This document shows, in pieces, positions 37,183-51,462 of a DNA stretch of 64,000 bases (the stretch's first letter is position 1; each line of letters opens with the position of its first letter). The position numbers were made by a program, and so were the translations under genes. The stretch comes from Quercus robur. Its lineage: Eukaryota; Streptophyta; Magnoliopsida; Fagales; Fagaceae. Location of the stretch: assembly GCF_932294415.1 (NCBI RefSeq), contig NC_065545.1, positions 21,025,357 to 21,089,356 of the forward strand, read 5' to 3'. The notes beneath the pieces were generated by a model that worked only from the letters and a program-made list of their open reading frames with translations, did not search any database and was not told the origin of the DNA.

Positions 37183-38589
37183 GATACCAAAATTAAAACC
37201 AAAATATTTTCTTTCTTTTCTTTGCTAATCCAAAAAGATAAAAAATAGAAACTTTCTTTCTGATATGACTATAATGTTACCATGCAACAATTAGAGCCTT
37301 CACTACTAAATAAGAGAAATGCAGACAGTGTAAAAATTAATATACAGAAAAGAGTCTTCTAAGTTCTACCTCAACTGAGTGAAGATGAACTCAAGCATCC
37401 ATCATCCATAAGTTTCAAGATCAGCTTCTAAAGCCTTCAACTTGATCTGGGTGTCTGGTTCTTGAAGCCACTTGGATATGAGAGAGAGAAAAGAGAAAGA
37501 AAGCTTGAGGACCTAGATTTGCTTCACTGGCAAAACTCTCTGCCAAGTCCAACTCAGAAATGAGCATGACTCATAGAAAAATAGATTTAAAGAAACAAGA
37601 GAGGAATGGGAAGTGAAAGGAGACGGGGATTAAATCACATGGGGGGAAGTAGAAGAGGCCTAAATATGAAGAAACTGCAACTACTGTGTCCTTGCTGGAT
37701 TTGTCTGGTTTATTATATAATACAACATTACAGAAAAGAAAAGCTAAAGCTATCTTTCTCTCTCTGACACACACAAATGTAATATAATATAATATTCTCT
37801 CTCTCTATGTCTGATTTGTATACAATTTTTTTTTTTTACCCCAAAAAAAAAAGAAAAAAAAGAAAAAAGAATCAAATCATAATGGGCCTCCCTTTAACTG
37901 ACATAACACATGCTTTAGAGCTGAAAAAAATCCAAAGCTGAAAAAGTCTAAAACGACAACTTTTGAGACCTCCCTCACTGTAGAATTTTGCTTTTGCATA
38001 ATTGTGTGTCACTTTTGCCATTAATTGTGTCACACTTGCCAAGTAAGACAAATATGATTATAGTGGGAGAAACAGAAAGATTTCGAGGAAAGTAAAGGTA
38101 TTTCCACGAAGATATCGGGTTAATTTCATTGTTTCCTACCATTTGAAGGTTTCATTGTCTACCATCAAGTACATTGATTGAGTGATTGTCCTGCTTTACT
38201 ATTGGCAAAAGAATAGTAATGGCAAATTAATAATATTTATATTACAAAATATAATGGAGTGGTTGTGTGTGTATAGGCTTGAAAATATAGACTACATTGA
38301 GTAATAACAATGTTATTTGTTTGCACAATAAGTTCATTTCACTTTTGTTATTTATAAAATCCCTCGCGATATCTTAATGAAAAAAAAAAAAAAAAAAAAA
38401 AACTCCCTCATGATATTGCAGACCTATTTGGTAATGTTGTTCTAGTAACATTGTTTGTATTTTTTGAAAATACGTATGGATGAAAAAATATGTGGAAATA
38501 CATATAATGTTTTTTAAAAACTGAAAATTATTGCTCAAAATCCCATACCAAACACCCTTGCATATCTTAATTTTTGGGTTTGGTCAATA

Positions 38590-38700
38590 CTATTGTAACT
38601 TAGTGATAGTGGCATAGTCTATCATTTTCTTATTAAGAGAGTTAATGTTTGAATCCTCTCTTCCTGATTAGTGTATTTATCCAATTATTAAAAAAATGAT
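38590..38700 (+). mobile_element. Possible old SINE
   Basis: TAGTGATAGTGGCATAGTC resembles an A box. TGTTTGAATCCTC resembles a B box about 50 bp later, and the stretch ends in an A-rich tail near 38690. I found no target duplication. Confidence 0.4.
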
Positions 38701-39161
38701 TTCATTCTTATTGTTAACACTAAATAAAGATTGGGTAAAATTCTATCCCTTCTAAAATTTCAGTTTCTTGTAAATTGACCCTTAATTACTTGCAATTTAC
38801 ATGTATTAAAACATTATTCATGCAACCTTTTGTCAAATCCATTGGAATCTTATAGTTAACTCATATAAAATGACATTGTTTTGAACAAGGACTAAAAAAA
38901 AAAAAATGATATTGTTTCTAAGTGGGTTAAAAATTGAAATGTGAAGAATCATGACAAAAGAGCACATTAACATCATTATAATAGTTGAGAACATAAATTG
39001 CAATTTTTCAAAAATCTAACGATTGATTTAGAAACAATCTCAAATTTGTAAAATGCATTTTAATAAAAATGATTTAGGTCAAGGCTTTTGTCTAAGTGTA
39101 CTTGAGCATTGTGTATTAAATGAGATATAAAATCGACACATAGTCATTTTTCAACACACCC

Positions 39162-39200
<39 letters not shown>

Positions 39201-39624
39201 TGCCAAACCCAAAGATAGATACCATAAATCATATGAAAAAGATTTATTCTTTGTCAATGTGAGTGCTTAAATTGTAGTAATATTTTTGGTCAATTACTAG
39301 AGGATTCTTATGGTACGAGTGACTTCATTTGAGAATATATATTAAGCATTAAATTGATAACAGTGAGAAACTGAGAGGTATGAATTCTCATGTCTTAAGG
39401 CCGCAGTAAGTCTTGACCAGCAACATTTGTCAGTGTATACTAAAACCTCTCTCTCTCTTCTTCTTCTTCATTTTTTTTTTTCTCTTCTAACCTATAATAA
39501 ATACCCAGTCCATTAAAGTTGCTTGACTCAATTGCTGAATTAGTAGCTCCAAAAAAGATAAGAAAAAAAAATGGTAGAGAGGGTCCAATAAAGTCTAGAG
39601 GAAGAAAAAAGGTTGCACTAATTA

Positions 39625-39770
39625 AATTGTCTATGTTGCCAAAAGCCTTGTAGCTGAATTGACACATTCTCATGTACAAAGTGATTGGGGGTCTAGGGGG
39701 AAAGGGTTTGAACTGCGGGATTAGCAGTATATTGTAATTATCTCTAAAAAAAAAAATTTAATTGTCTATG
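39625..39770 (+). mobile_element. tRNA-derived SINE
   Basis: AATTGTCTATG flanks it on both sides (39625-39635 and 39760-39770). It has an A-box-like TAGCTGAATTGACAC, a B-box-like GGGTTTGAACTGC, and a tail TTGTAATTATCTCT followed by a run of A. Length is about 125 bp between the duplications. Confidence 0.8.
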
Positions 39771-40850
39771 CCATTCTATTCCTACTTTCCTAGATTATAT
39801 ACTGTTACTAATTGTACTGTGTATGGTAAAAATAAAGGGTGAAAATAGAATTTATTTGAGTTTAGAAGCATAGTTTATTTTGAAGTCAATTTATGTATAG
39901 GTTTTTTTAAAATCTGCATCCCTTTTTTTCGGTACAATCTTGAATATTCTTATCTAACTTATTTTTAAATTAAGGGGATCTAGTAGAAACTACAAGAATT
40001 CAGAATGGTACAAGTGTGTCATATGAGGCGATAAGGGAACGAATCAGCACATGTATTGGCTCAATATGTCAAGAGTATTGCTAATTTTATAATATGAATA
40101 GAGGAAAATCCTAATATGATCGAGTCTTCATTAACTCAAGATGTATTGAATTTCTCTTATTTTTAATGAAAGTTAAGGTATTTCTTAAAAAAGGAAAAAC
40201 TTTTTTTTAAATCACTAATTTTAAATTATGACTTACAAACGCTTTAATATAAGGGGCCATGTTGAAAGACATTAGCTTAATATAAATTGAGTCGCACGCA
40301 TGCTCAAAAAGAAAAGTGCTAATTAAAGAGTGCGATAAAGTCAAGAGGAAGGAAAAAGGGTCTCCTGGGGGACTAATTAATTGGCTATGCTATTCCTAGG
40401 GTTAATGTTTGATAAACAAAAAAAGCAATAAAAATCATTGTTGAACTCATATTCCATACTTTCTATGCATGTTGGGAAATTGATTATATTTTTGTCAAAG
40501 AGCTTATCATAACCAAATTAAAACAACCCCTCGCTAACTCACGATTCAAATGATAATAGATAATTAAATATCTTTAATGAGTTATGTGAATTAATATATA
40601 TTAATAATTTTATGAAATGTCACATAATAGATTGAAGGAGATTTCATTATATGGCTTTGAAGAAAAATTTATCAAAAAAAGAGAATTAAAGATACTAAGT
40701 TACTGTTTATTGTGTGTGGGTGTATGAGCAAGTGTAAATTATGGTTTCATAGTTCAATATATCATAAATGTCACCCATGTGAAATATTAAATGGTATTTA
40801 TATGTTAGAAGGCCCATGAAAGATAGTATATTATATTTTATTTATTATTA

Positions 40851-42466
40851 GGCGTAAATGCACTTTTAGTTCTTACATTTTGACGTTTTTTCATTTTAGT
40901 CCCTACATTTTATTTTTTCTACTTTTAGTCCCTAAAATCAATTAACGCGTTCCATTTTGGTCCTTTCCGTTAACCCACTACCGGAATTTGCTTAGGTGGC
41001 AGCCGGAGGGATTAGAATAATAATAAAAATGCCACATCACCAATGACACATCAGCATAAAAATTTAAAAAATTAATTTATTAATTTTAACAAAATTAAAA
41101 AACATAAAAACAAAATTTAAAACATAAAAATACATCAGAAAATCAAACCAAGAACATCCGTCATCAGCCATCAACTTACAACCCAGAAAATCATCTTCTC
41201 TCACTCTTCTTTCTTCTTTATTCTTTCTTGGACTCTCTCTCTCGATTTTTTGGCAGTGGATTGGAGCGGCTGTGGATCAGTGGGTCTTGTGATTTGGGTG
41301 TAGTGGTTTAAGATTTTGGCCGGTGGGTTAAGATTTTGGTCAGTGGGTTGCGATTTGGGTTTCAATGGTGGTGGTTGGCCGATTTGGATGGTAGTTGGGT
41401 TGGTGATTTTCGGTTTGCGATCTGGGTTTTAGAGTGTTGGTCTTGTGTTTCGGTGGTTGCGATCTGGGTTGGTGGTTTTCGGTTTGCTCGCCGTTTGCAT
41501 GTATTTTGCTCGTCGTTTGCTCGCTGTTGGTTTGTCGTGGGTTTGCTCGTTGTGGATCTGGGTTTTGTTTGTTATGGGTTTGGGTTTTGCTTGGTGGAGA
41601 CCATGGGTTGCTTTTTCAGAAACTTCCAACCAAACCCAGAAACTGCCACCACACCACCACCACACAACCCACCTCTACCATATGACCCACACATCCCACC
41701 TCTACCATATGACCCACACATCCCAAAACTTCCACCACACAACCCACACGGCCCATAACCTCCACAACCCGCCGATCTCCACCATGCCGACGCTGATATG
41801 CACGCCCTATAGAAACCCTAAACGCCGATCTCCACTACGGCAAAGGCAGATCTCCACGCCCCAAATGCCGATCTTCAAACAACCAAACCCTAAACACCAA
41901 TCTCGACACCATCCGCTGATTTGTAATGAGAGAGAGAAGGAAGAGAGGGAAGAGAAATAATAAGAGTGGGTGGTGGCTTGCAGTGGACTGTGACAGTGGG
42001 TCCGGCCATGGGTGGCTCTAGTGATGGTGTTCATGACCATGGGTTTCAGCCTTGAAGAGAATGGGTTTGAAGAGAAGAGAGAGCAACATGAGAGAGAGAG
42101 AGAGAGAGAGGAGATGAGAGAATGAAGAGAGAGAAAAAAAGTCACCACAATTCTGGATTTTTTGTGTGTTTGATTCAAATTGATGTATTTTTATGTTTTA
42201 AATTTTGTTTTTATGTTTTTAAATTTTTTTTAAATTAATAAATTAATTTTTTAAATTTATATGTTGAAGTGTCATGGTGATGTGGCATTTTAATTATTAT
42301 TTTAATCCCTCCGGTTGCCACCTAAGCAAATTCCGGTAGTGGGCTAACGGAAATGACCAAAATGGAACGCGTTAATTGATTTTAGGGACTAAAAGTGGAA
42401 AAAATAAAATGTAGGGACTAAAATGGAAAAATGTCAAAATGTAGGGACTAAAAGTGCATTTACGCC
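40851..42466. mobile_element. MULE-type element with long terminal inverted repeats
   Basis: The inverted repeats of about 285-290 bp (40851-41138 and 42181-42466) start GGCGTAAATGCACTTTTAG. TTATTATTA (40842-40850 and 42467-42475) is a 9-bp target duplication, as Mutator elements make, although the site is simple sequence. The interior (about 41200-42170) is more GC-rich than the flanks, with GGGTT-type repeats, a 27-bp tandem pair (about 41670-41730) and an AG run at 42088-42110. No transposase is recognised. Open frames inside (for example 41445-41960) look like low-complexity sequence, so I call it a non-autonomous MULE. Confidence 0.8.
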
Positions 42467-42475
42467 TTATTATTA

Positions 42476-43107
42476 TTATTTTTGACAATTGAATAAGTTG
42501 AATTATATTTTTTTATACATATAATTGTCTTGAAGCTATTCTCAAAAGAAAAAACACTGGGTTAATCTCACATTAGAAAATGAGTGTAAGTTAAAGAGGT
42601 TTAAAGTATGTACTGTATATTCAAGAGTTAGGCCCTTTTGGATATACATCACTATAAGTTTCTTTAAGACCTTCTTTCCTCTCCTCGTGTGTGTGTGTTA
42701 AAAATATCTAGTATTTTCAAAAGAAAAAACAGTGGATTAATCCCACATTGAAAAATGAGTGTGAGTTAAAGAGGTTTAAAATCTGTACTGTATATTCAAG
42801 AGTTAGACCCTTTTGGATATACACCACAGTGGGTTAATCCCACATTGAAAAATGAGTGTGAGTTAAAGAGGTTTAAGACTTATGCTGTATATTCAAGAGT
42901 TAGACTCTTTTGGATATACACTATTATAAGTTTCTTTAAGACCTTCATGTTGTTTGTGTTTGAGATTTAAATTAAATATGTTTTAAGAGTATTGATTCTA
43001 CCTCATCAACCCAAATATCATAAATGATTTTTGTATTTTATCATTTAATTTTATACTTTTTTTTTTTTTTTTTTTTTTGAGTGTATACTTTTTCAACTAT
43101 ACATGTC

Positions 43108-43139
<32 letters not shown>

Positions 43140-44235
43140 AACATAAAGAAAATCTAGAAATCAAATATAACATAAAAAAGAAAGTATAGGAATAGGGGGG
43201 GTTTTGGTGGTGTCGGGCTTGCATCAAATGATCCACAATTGATATAAAGATTACCAATTAGATTTATTTTCAATTTAACGTAGTAGGTTTTCGTGGGGTG
43301 GGAAAATTGTGTAATATATAGATGGAGATGGTCACTTTTTGACATGTGGGAATTGATTGAGTGGACCGATTTTTCTAAAGAATTATTCACAATTCAATTC
43401 AGCTCCCCATTTGGAAGCCCAATCTGACCGTCACATTCGGCGCTTAATTCTTGACAATGAAAAAATATATATATTCCTCTTCAACTACTTGGAGATTAGC
43501 TTGCCCCCACCTGGCTATTACTAATTAAATTCAGTTCACACTTCGCAGGATGTTTTTGGTTGATTAATTTATCACATGGAGAAGAATAATTTAATTAAGA
43601 TTCAATAAGTCTTAGGGTGAGTTTTTTTTTTTAAGTAAAAACTAAAAAGTAATACTTATTAGAATACATACGAAAATAGTAATATTAATATTTTAAATCA
43701 GGTTTATAATATATTATATAACCAGAATACAACTACAAAATAGTCTAATTAACCTTTATAGTTGTAGTATGAAGGTGAGTTTGGTGGGGGTAAAGAGAAC
43801 TACTTAAATTTATTCAGTAAAAAAATCATTTGCTATGTTATAAAAAAATCATCTGCTATTAAGAATAAAAAATGAAAATTTAAGTAGCTATGAAGAAACG
43901 TCAGCTGTTCCATGAATGACCTCCCGACGTCGCAAGTAATGCAACGTGATTTGTTCCCTAAAAGCAAGTTATAAAAGGGCCACCCTCGAGGTCGAAGGTG
44001 TCCAAACCAGAAAGATGAGCATCAAATCAACAAGAAAAAGTCGGGCTTTAATTTGGGGTAGGAAAATGGGGGTGATGAATGATGATTAACAATTGTATAC
44101 ACTTGGAATGGAAGAGGACTCAAAAACTACCACTACTAATATTTTGACAAAATACCTTCAATAACTTAATCATCAAACTCTCGTCGTCGGTCATCCATCC
44201 CCACAACAACAAAGATTTCTTAGGGATTCTTGCGG

Positions 44236-44275
<40 letters not shown>

Positions 44276-46899
44276 TAACCTGATACTCTCACTCATCTAG
44301 GCTCAACCGATCTGCCATCGATCATCCCAGCAGTAGCAGTACTATAGTTGGATGTGGTTTATATTGGCTTGAAATTGAAATAACAAATTGCATCATTTAT
44401 ATATATATGTCACAAATTTTTTAGGTCCTCGGAACAGTCGTTATCAATGTAAGTTTGGCACTCTCTCTCTCTCTCTCTCTCCCTCTCTCCTTGCCATATA
44501 TATAGCATGAAAATAGAAACACACAATTGGTTTAAATCTTTTTAAACAACATATAAAGCACGTAGTCTTTAGGATATTTTTGGAAGTCCTTGAGAGATCG
44601 AGAACAAATTCTAGATTTTGAGCAGTTTTATTTTATAAAAATTCCTGGATTTTACCAAGGAAAAGAAAAAAAAAATCATGCAACATAATAATAATAATGT
44701 TATTGAAAGAAATTCAGCCATGAAAGGTATAACATAAAAAGCTCATTCATTGTACATGGCAAACATCATTAATGAGGCCTCATGGACCGACCAGGAATTG
44801 GTCCAAGTGAAAAGTAGCCATAATGAGTGGGGCCTCGTTTGAGAAGTTGAAGTTACAATGATAATGTAATTAGCTAGGTACACTTAATGGCTTAATGTAA
44901 CCTCCAAACATGACTGAACAAAAATGTGGCCCTCCAAAGACAAAGAATGGATGAGGATGACATTAATCGGTTTGTGCCTTCAGCCTTGGAGGGGATGCAC
45001 CTTAATTTACACCTCTATAAGATTCTGCTAGCCAAGAATGCTAGCTAGTCATATATGCTTCAAACTTCAAAAAGATTATTGAAAGTTATAATTAGTAGTC
45101 CTCATAATCGCCTATATAATTCAGTGTGACCTAAATAAATACTCACGGTCGGATTCAGCACAAACCTACACCACAAACATTTGAATTATCTGCTGTTTGT
45201 TATGATCATTAGGTACGGTACAACTGTACAACATAAATAGAGAGAGGCCTTGTGTTTTTCCTACCCTAATCCACCCCTCCATGTTAAATGGCTTAATTTT
45301 CAAAGTATATGCCGTAAAGAGTTGATTATGAGAAAATTGGGTTTCATATATTCACCTCATTCTTAAAAAAGCTTAGAAGTTTTTTTCTTTTTTGAGAATC
45401 AGTAGTTCGAGAAATCGTTTGAGAAGTTGAATTTACACCTCCATGATCCTCCTGATCCTTCTAATCAATAAAATGTTGTTGTTTATGTAAAAGTGACATC
45501 ACCTAGTGGTTTTTATTGTGCTGATTAGGAATCTAACTCACACATTTACATAAATGACATTGTTTCATTGGTTGGGAGTACCACTTCAGCAATCCTCTTG
45601 GTGGACTTAATAATTTTTCTAGAAGACATGCTCAAAAGTTAACAAAACATTAATAGATTACAAAGACAGTCAATCAAACCAATTTCCTCGAAAAACCAAT
45701 AGATCATGCATGTGTTAATGTTATGATAAAGAGGTGAATTTAAACAAAGGAAATAATTTAATTACCTTTTTGTCACAACCAGTAAATAATGCATGTGTCA
45801 TGATAAAGCGGTTAATTTAAACAAGGGAAACAAAATAATAACCTATTTTTGTCTTGTTGGTTTGTCCCAGAACAATGACTTGAGTAACTATTACATCTTC
45901 TCATTTCTTTTAACAACTATAATAATTCCATATAAAACTCAATTTGTTTGGTGAAAGGATAAAATTCAAGTTTGCATTTGCCCACCTCTCTTTTCAATGA
46001 CTCTTTGCCAATCTACCTTTGCTTCATGTGCTGAAAGCTCTAAAGTCTAATCTACGCCGCATGACCCGCATCTATGCCCATATTAACATCAACAGTCAAC
46101 TCATCATGTGAGGTTTTTTTTCCTGCAATCAGTCAACTTTCTCGAAAATTACTCATTACGTATTGCAAATCTTAAAATTATGTTGCACATTTTGTGATTA
46201 TCAATATCTTGAGTAATGTTTGGGATATAACATTTTTTGTAACTTTCTTTATTACTTACTAACGTAACGTGGTTACTTGTAATTGGAATAACATTGTTTT
46301 TATACTAATATCTATGTTTTAGCTCTAAACTTATATATGCACATTTTTAATAATCATTTTGTTGTTGCTGCTATCATATTTTTTAAGTAAATAATATTAG
46401 TGGTGTTGGAATCAACCTGATTTTCTATCTAAAATTCAAATACCAAATATTGAGCAAGGGTAGAAAATTTTTAAAAACCTTAAAATCACTGTTCATGTTT
46501 CAAATATTTCAAATCATGTCATGATCCTAAGTAAACATCATCATATAGGTGCTCAATTATGCTAGATTGGAGTCAATAACTTTGATTGCACACAATCAAA
46601 GTAGCAAGGCATAAAAATGAAATCAAAGAACGGAGACACTCTCATTGTAATTCTCTCATAATTGCTCGGTTCAATATGGCCTGCACAAACAATTATCACA
46701 TCTTTAACAGCATCAAACAATTAGTTAGGTAGCCTTAATATTGTCGGCACAATCAAACCAATTTTAGCAATTTCCAAGTGAATGCATGTTATTGTGCACA
46801 CATAGCTCATTAAATTCTTAACCATGTAGCAAGATCACGTGAGTACTAGTAAAAATAAAAGTGTGAATGCAAGCTAGACAATTGAGTTCAAGAGAAATA

Positions 46900-46930
<31 letters not shown>

Positions 46931-48803
46931 CAAACGACAAACCCTTCAATTTCTCTTCACCAGTGAAGTCTTCCAAATCTTGTTACCATCAACTCAAAAG
47001 TATGAAATGTTTTGTTTCTGTTTCCTCAGATGAATAGTATTTTACTACATCAGTGATCAGGTACTAACTTCTTTGCTTCTTCATGTACAATGTTAAATTT
47101 TTAATGTTGATAATTTCTTGTAGGGTCAAATGGTAGGATTTCTATCACACATTTGCTTCATAAGATTCATATGAACAACCACTAGGTCAAGACACTTATG
47201 GCAAGTTTTACAAAAATTAGTCTGTTAAGAATCTATAACCGACTCCAAAATTTTGGAATTAAGGTTTGATTGTAATCGTAGTTGATAAGTTTCACAAAAT
47301 AAAAGCATAATCCTCCATCTACTTCACATAAACATAGGCTATACAACTTTAGAACAAGAACTAGGCTTGGTCATAATTCTTCATCTGCAATCGTTCTAAT
47401 ATTAGTACAGAACTCAGAACAACCTTTAACATACTGAAGTTGTCCATTTGGATTTTTGGGCCTTATTTACAACAATCGTCTGTATATCATGGCATTTGTA
47501 TATGTTGCAGCATTATCAGGTGTTCTGCTTCTGAATCAGTGTTGGTTCTCTGAAAAGGATTTTACAGGCGTGCAGAATGTAAATTTTATTGTAATGCAGT
47601 GATTGGTTCACTCATAAGGATTTACTATACTAGAAAGACACAAAAATTTAGCACAACAGTTGATTCTCCATGTGGTTTATCCATGTTTCAATATTCAAAT
47701 TAGATGGTAGCCCACCAAGGGCTAAATCAAGAGCACAAAATCTCAATACTCATCATAGCCTCTCAAAAGAGGCCTAGATTGTCCTTATGATACCAACAAA
47801 TTCAAGCCTTCCACCAAGCTGTTCCTTTCTGACCATATGAGATTCCCTCCACAAGAGAGTGAAGTGTTTACAATAACTTAAAACAGTACTAATTGCAATG
47901 ATTGAAACCCTCTGAAATGTTGCTATATATCTGAACCAAATGGACTATAGTGTGGCAGCAAAGACTGCAGAAATATAAATTCAACCCTCTTGAGCTTTAG
48001 GATTAGTCCTCAACTAGCTAACAATCAATAAATGCATAGAATTTAATTTGGCTGAAGAAATTCAACAAACTATAAATGAGTCCTTGATGATTAATGATTA
48101 AATAAACCAAGATTTCTGGTCCAAATTCCATACCGTACATGGTGGGCAAAGAGGGTCAATTCTAAAAATTGTGGACACTCTGCTTATGGGTTGATGATTG
48201 ATCTCTAGCTTAAAAACAAATGCTACACAGAACACAAAGGAACGATATGCTGCTAAAATTTTGTGTAGTTCCATAGCATCCAATGCATGAGATGTCAGAC
48301 AAAAATGATTGGCTAAGTACAATCCAAATTTATGGCCAAACCAGCAAGTGAATCAAAGACCACATTCAGGTTTTTCAATGCTTAAGGAAGGAAATGCCAA
48401 AGTCTCAATGCAAACTTTGTATTTAAGAAAATAAGTTGCTAACAACTAGATCGAGGAGAACTCATTATAGATCCAGCATGCATGAAAATCTCAATGCTAC
48501 TGTCCTTTCCTTTTCATGCATGAACTTTCAAGTTCACACTAAAAAATAGATCCAGCATCAAAAGAGTCCCTCCCTGATCCATCAAACTCAGTGTTCACAT
48601 TGAAAATCCACTGTCTTTCAATGACTTTTATCACATTTTAAAAAGGAGAAGCATGCAATCCCTTATTGCCCTTATGTTTGTTCACATTAGTTATTTCACT
48701 TGTAACAACTATGAAGTCAGCTTGATGTTGAATATTTCAGTACACATGCAATCAATCATACTAGGAACTCACAAATCAGGTTTGCCTCGTAAGTAACAGC
48801 TAA
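42476..48803. other. Long intergenic region, no gene seen
   Basis: AT-rich DNA with microsatellites: T-run 43060-43077, TA 43113-43139, AT then GT 44236-44275, CT 44459-44483, A-run then CA 46899-46931. Short diverged repeats include a pair of about 75 bp at 45711-45850 with AATGCATGTGT and TTTAAACAA cores. A TATA-like TTATAAAAGGGCC at about 43969 has no gene after it that I can support. Confidence 0.5.
42555..42950. repeat. Threefold repeat of about 100-120 bp
   Basis: Three copies begin near 42555, 42730 and 42826, each with GGTTAATCYCACATT, AATGAGTGTRAGTTAAAGAG, GTATATTCAAGAGTTAG and CTTTTGGATATACA. Copies 2 and 3 are in direct tandem. Copies 1 and 3 continue into CTATAAGTTTCTTTAAGACC. 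Origin unknown; it may be a degraded transposon end. Confidence 0.75.
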
Positions 48804-51462
48804 TCAATATATTACTAAAAGCTGAAGCGTGGAATTTATAGCTGCTGAGCTCCTGTTGCGCCACCTCACCACCACGTCATTCGCCACATAATTAATATTT
48901 ATTCCTATTTTTTTTACAAATATATATATATAGATTATTAACTTTACATATTCATCTTTGTCGGTTTTAATATCTATATATAATTAATATTTATTCCTTT
49001 TTTTTTTTTACAAATATATATATATATATATAAATAGATTATTGACTTTACATATTCATCTTTGTCGATTTTAACATCTATATATATTTCTTTTTTATTT
49101 CCAATTTTCCTATAATTTTTTTTTTACATTCACTTATTTTTTTAAAATATTTACATTTTCTTCAACCTTTCTTCTTCCTTCACCTTTTCATCTCCCCACT
49201 ACCCTCTACTTTAATATTGCTATTCATCCTTCTCTTCATCTTCTTTTATTTGTCTCTTCTTATCCCATCCCTCTTATTATAAATTTGTCACTATTTTCCA
49301 TTCTTTGCATAGTTTTCTCTCACAAAAAGGTTTTCTCTCTCTCTCTCTCTCTCTCTCACAATGTTTTGGTGGATTTTTATCTCTCTCAATGTTTTGGTGG
49401 ATTTTTATTTTTTATTGCATCTCCGCTTTAGGTTGATAAAATTTTGTATTTTTAAGAACTCTAATTTATGTTGATACGATTTAGTTTTGTGTTTTAAGTT
49501 ATTATTATTATTATTTTGCTCTTTGATTGTTAAATTTTATCTGATTACATTATAAAAAATTAAAGATAGTAGATAAAAATAAAATAGTATTCCATTATAT
49601 AGCATAATTTGGATAATTTAGTGTTTATTGTTATCTTTTAATTTTTCTTATTTTTTTCTTCTCTTCCATTTTACTCAATATTGAAATTCAACCACATCCT
49701 CCTTATCATTAAATTATTTATATTTTCTCTCTCTTTTTGTTTTAAAAAATAAAAAATGTAATATTTTACTTAAATTCAAATAAAAGAAAATTGTGCTCAT
49801 CAAGTTGTACTCATTTTTTTTTTTAACATTTACACTTTCTTCAACCTTTCTCATTCTCTTTACCTTTTCATCTCCCCAAAAATTCTACCTTGATATCACT
49901 CTTCCTCTTTCCTTTTATCTTCCTTTATTTTGTTTTTTCATATTATCATCCTCTTAGTATAAATTTATCATTCACTCTTCTATTCTTTACATAATTTTAT
50001 CTCATAGAAAAGTGGTTATTTCCCACTCTTTCTCCCTCAATTTTTTGGTAGATTTTTATTTTTATTTTTCTTGCATCTCTATTTTAGCCTGATAAAGTTT
50101 TGTATTCTTTAGAGCTCTATTTTGGTTAATGGGATTTAGCTTTGTGTTTTAAATTTTTTTATTTATTTTTTATGTCTTTGATTGTTAAATATGATCATAT
50201 TTCATTATAAATAATTAAAAATAGTATATAAGAATGTACTATTATTATATTACATAGAATTATTTGGATAAGTTAGTGTTTATTGTTATGTATTTTATTT
50301 TTATTTTTTTTCTCATATCATTTTATTTAACATTTAAATTCAACCACATCCCCCATATATATCATTAAATTATTTATATTTCCACTCCTTTTTTATTTTT
50401 AAAAATTTTAAATATAATATTTTGCCTAAATTAAATAAATAAAATTGTCCACATTAAGTGGAGTAATGATAGGGAAACACTCATTCTCACACCCAATGCA
50501 TCAAAGGAAGAATGAAATACAAAACAAATCAAGTTAGAAACACTAAATTAAAAAAAAAAAAAAAAAAACTAATAATGCATATTTAATGTCATAGAATCAT
50601 CATCAAATTTTGGAAAGCGATAGGTTGCCAATGGAGAGAGAGAGAGAGAGAGATGGTATAGAAAAAAAACCAATACAAAGTAATAAAGAGTAGTTAAAGA
50701 AAAAAAAAAAAAACCAAACGTCAATTAGTAATCGTTGATTGGAAAACAAAGAGGTTGTTAGGAGAAGTAAAAAATAAAATAGAGATTATCGTGTGGAGAA
50801 CATTAAAAACTTTACAGTGTAGTAACATAAACTGTTTAATTCACTTAAAAAATTAAATCAACAATCAACAATTAAATACAATCATAGTACTAAATTTAAA
50901 TTTAAAACTAATCAAATTCTAACTATGGAAACCATATTAATCATAACTAAAAAAGAGATGTTCTCTGATAGTAGTAGAAAATTTAAAAATCCATTTTTTG
51001 ACATTTCATTTAACCTTATTTATAATATATATATATATAATTTTCATGCACTATTACTTTCAAAAATCTAATGAACAATGCTACCTCTCATTTATCGTCT
51101 TTGTTATGCAAATCATTAGTTAGTAAATATATGATAATGGTAAGAAGTGTTACAAATGAGATCACTAAAAAAAATATAAAATTAATTAGCCACTATCATT
51201 ATAGAGTAGTAGTCTATAATTTTACACATCCAAAAAAGTGGAATATATAGAGTTTTTTTGAAGGTATGTGTAAAGATTCACTATATGTGTGTGTGTGTAA
51301 AGGTAAAAAAAAAAGAAAAGAAGAAGGTATATTTAAGGTTTTTGTTAACTTAAAAACTAATGAAAATCAAATGGTTAATCACTAAAATTATAGTATTAAT
51401 AAAATATTTAATGAGACCATCCTAAAAAAATTACCGCGCGCAACGCACGGGTATGCGACTAG
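48804..51462 (+). mobile_element. Non-autonomous Helitron, 2.66 kb
   Basis: The 5' end is TCAATATATTACTAAAAGC after a flanking A (48803). The 3' end is CTAG (51459-51462) before a flanking T (51463), fitting insertion between A and T with a CTRR terminus. A GC-rich hairpin, CCGCGCG-CAA-CGCACGG, lies about 10 bases before the end (51434-51450). The 5' TACTAAAAGCTGAAGC and 3' GGGTATGCGACTAG are typical of plant Helitrons. No Rep/helicase frame is present. The inside holds two diverged direct duplications: about 100 bp at 48885-49085, and about 650 bp (49120-49800 against 49810-50450). Confidence 0.85.
51434..51450 (+). terminator. Helitron 3' terminal hairpin
   Basis: CCGCGCG CAA CGCACGG forms a seven-pair stem with one C-A mismatch and a three-base loop. 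It sits just before the CTAG end and fits the Helitron rolling-circle termination hairpin, not a transcription terminator. Confidence 0.75.

Larger units (their letters stand above)
37183..40841. other. Upstream region of DUF868 gene and intergenic DNA
   Basis: The first 600 bases hold the leader and promoter of the DUF868 gene, with a CT-rich tract (37753-37768) and TAATATAATATAATATT at about 37780. Beyond that the DNA is AT-rich, with an A-run at 38381-38402, a TA microsatellite at 39168-39197, a SINE at 39625-39770 and a SINE-like stretch near 38590-38700. No supported gene. Confidence 0.55.

Noticed and set aside
41336-41960. Overlapping open frames of 83-171 codons inside the MULE
   Set aside because: They are built from GGGTT and CCACA type repeats, several frames are open at once, and no domain or codon bias supports a protein.
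43960-44300. A possible gene start after the TATA-like TTATAAAAGG at about 43969
   Set aside because: No open frame, splice-supported exon or known RNA follows.
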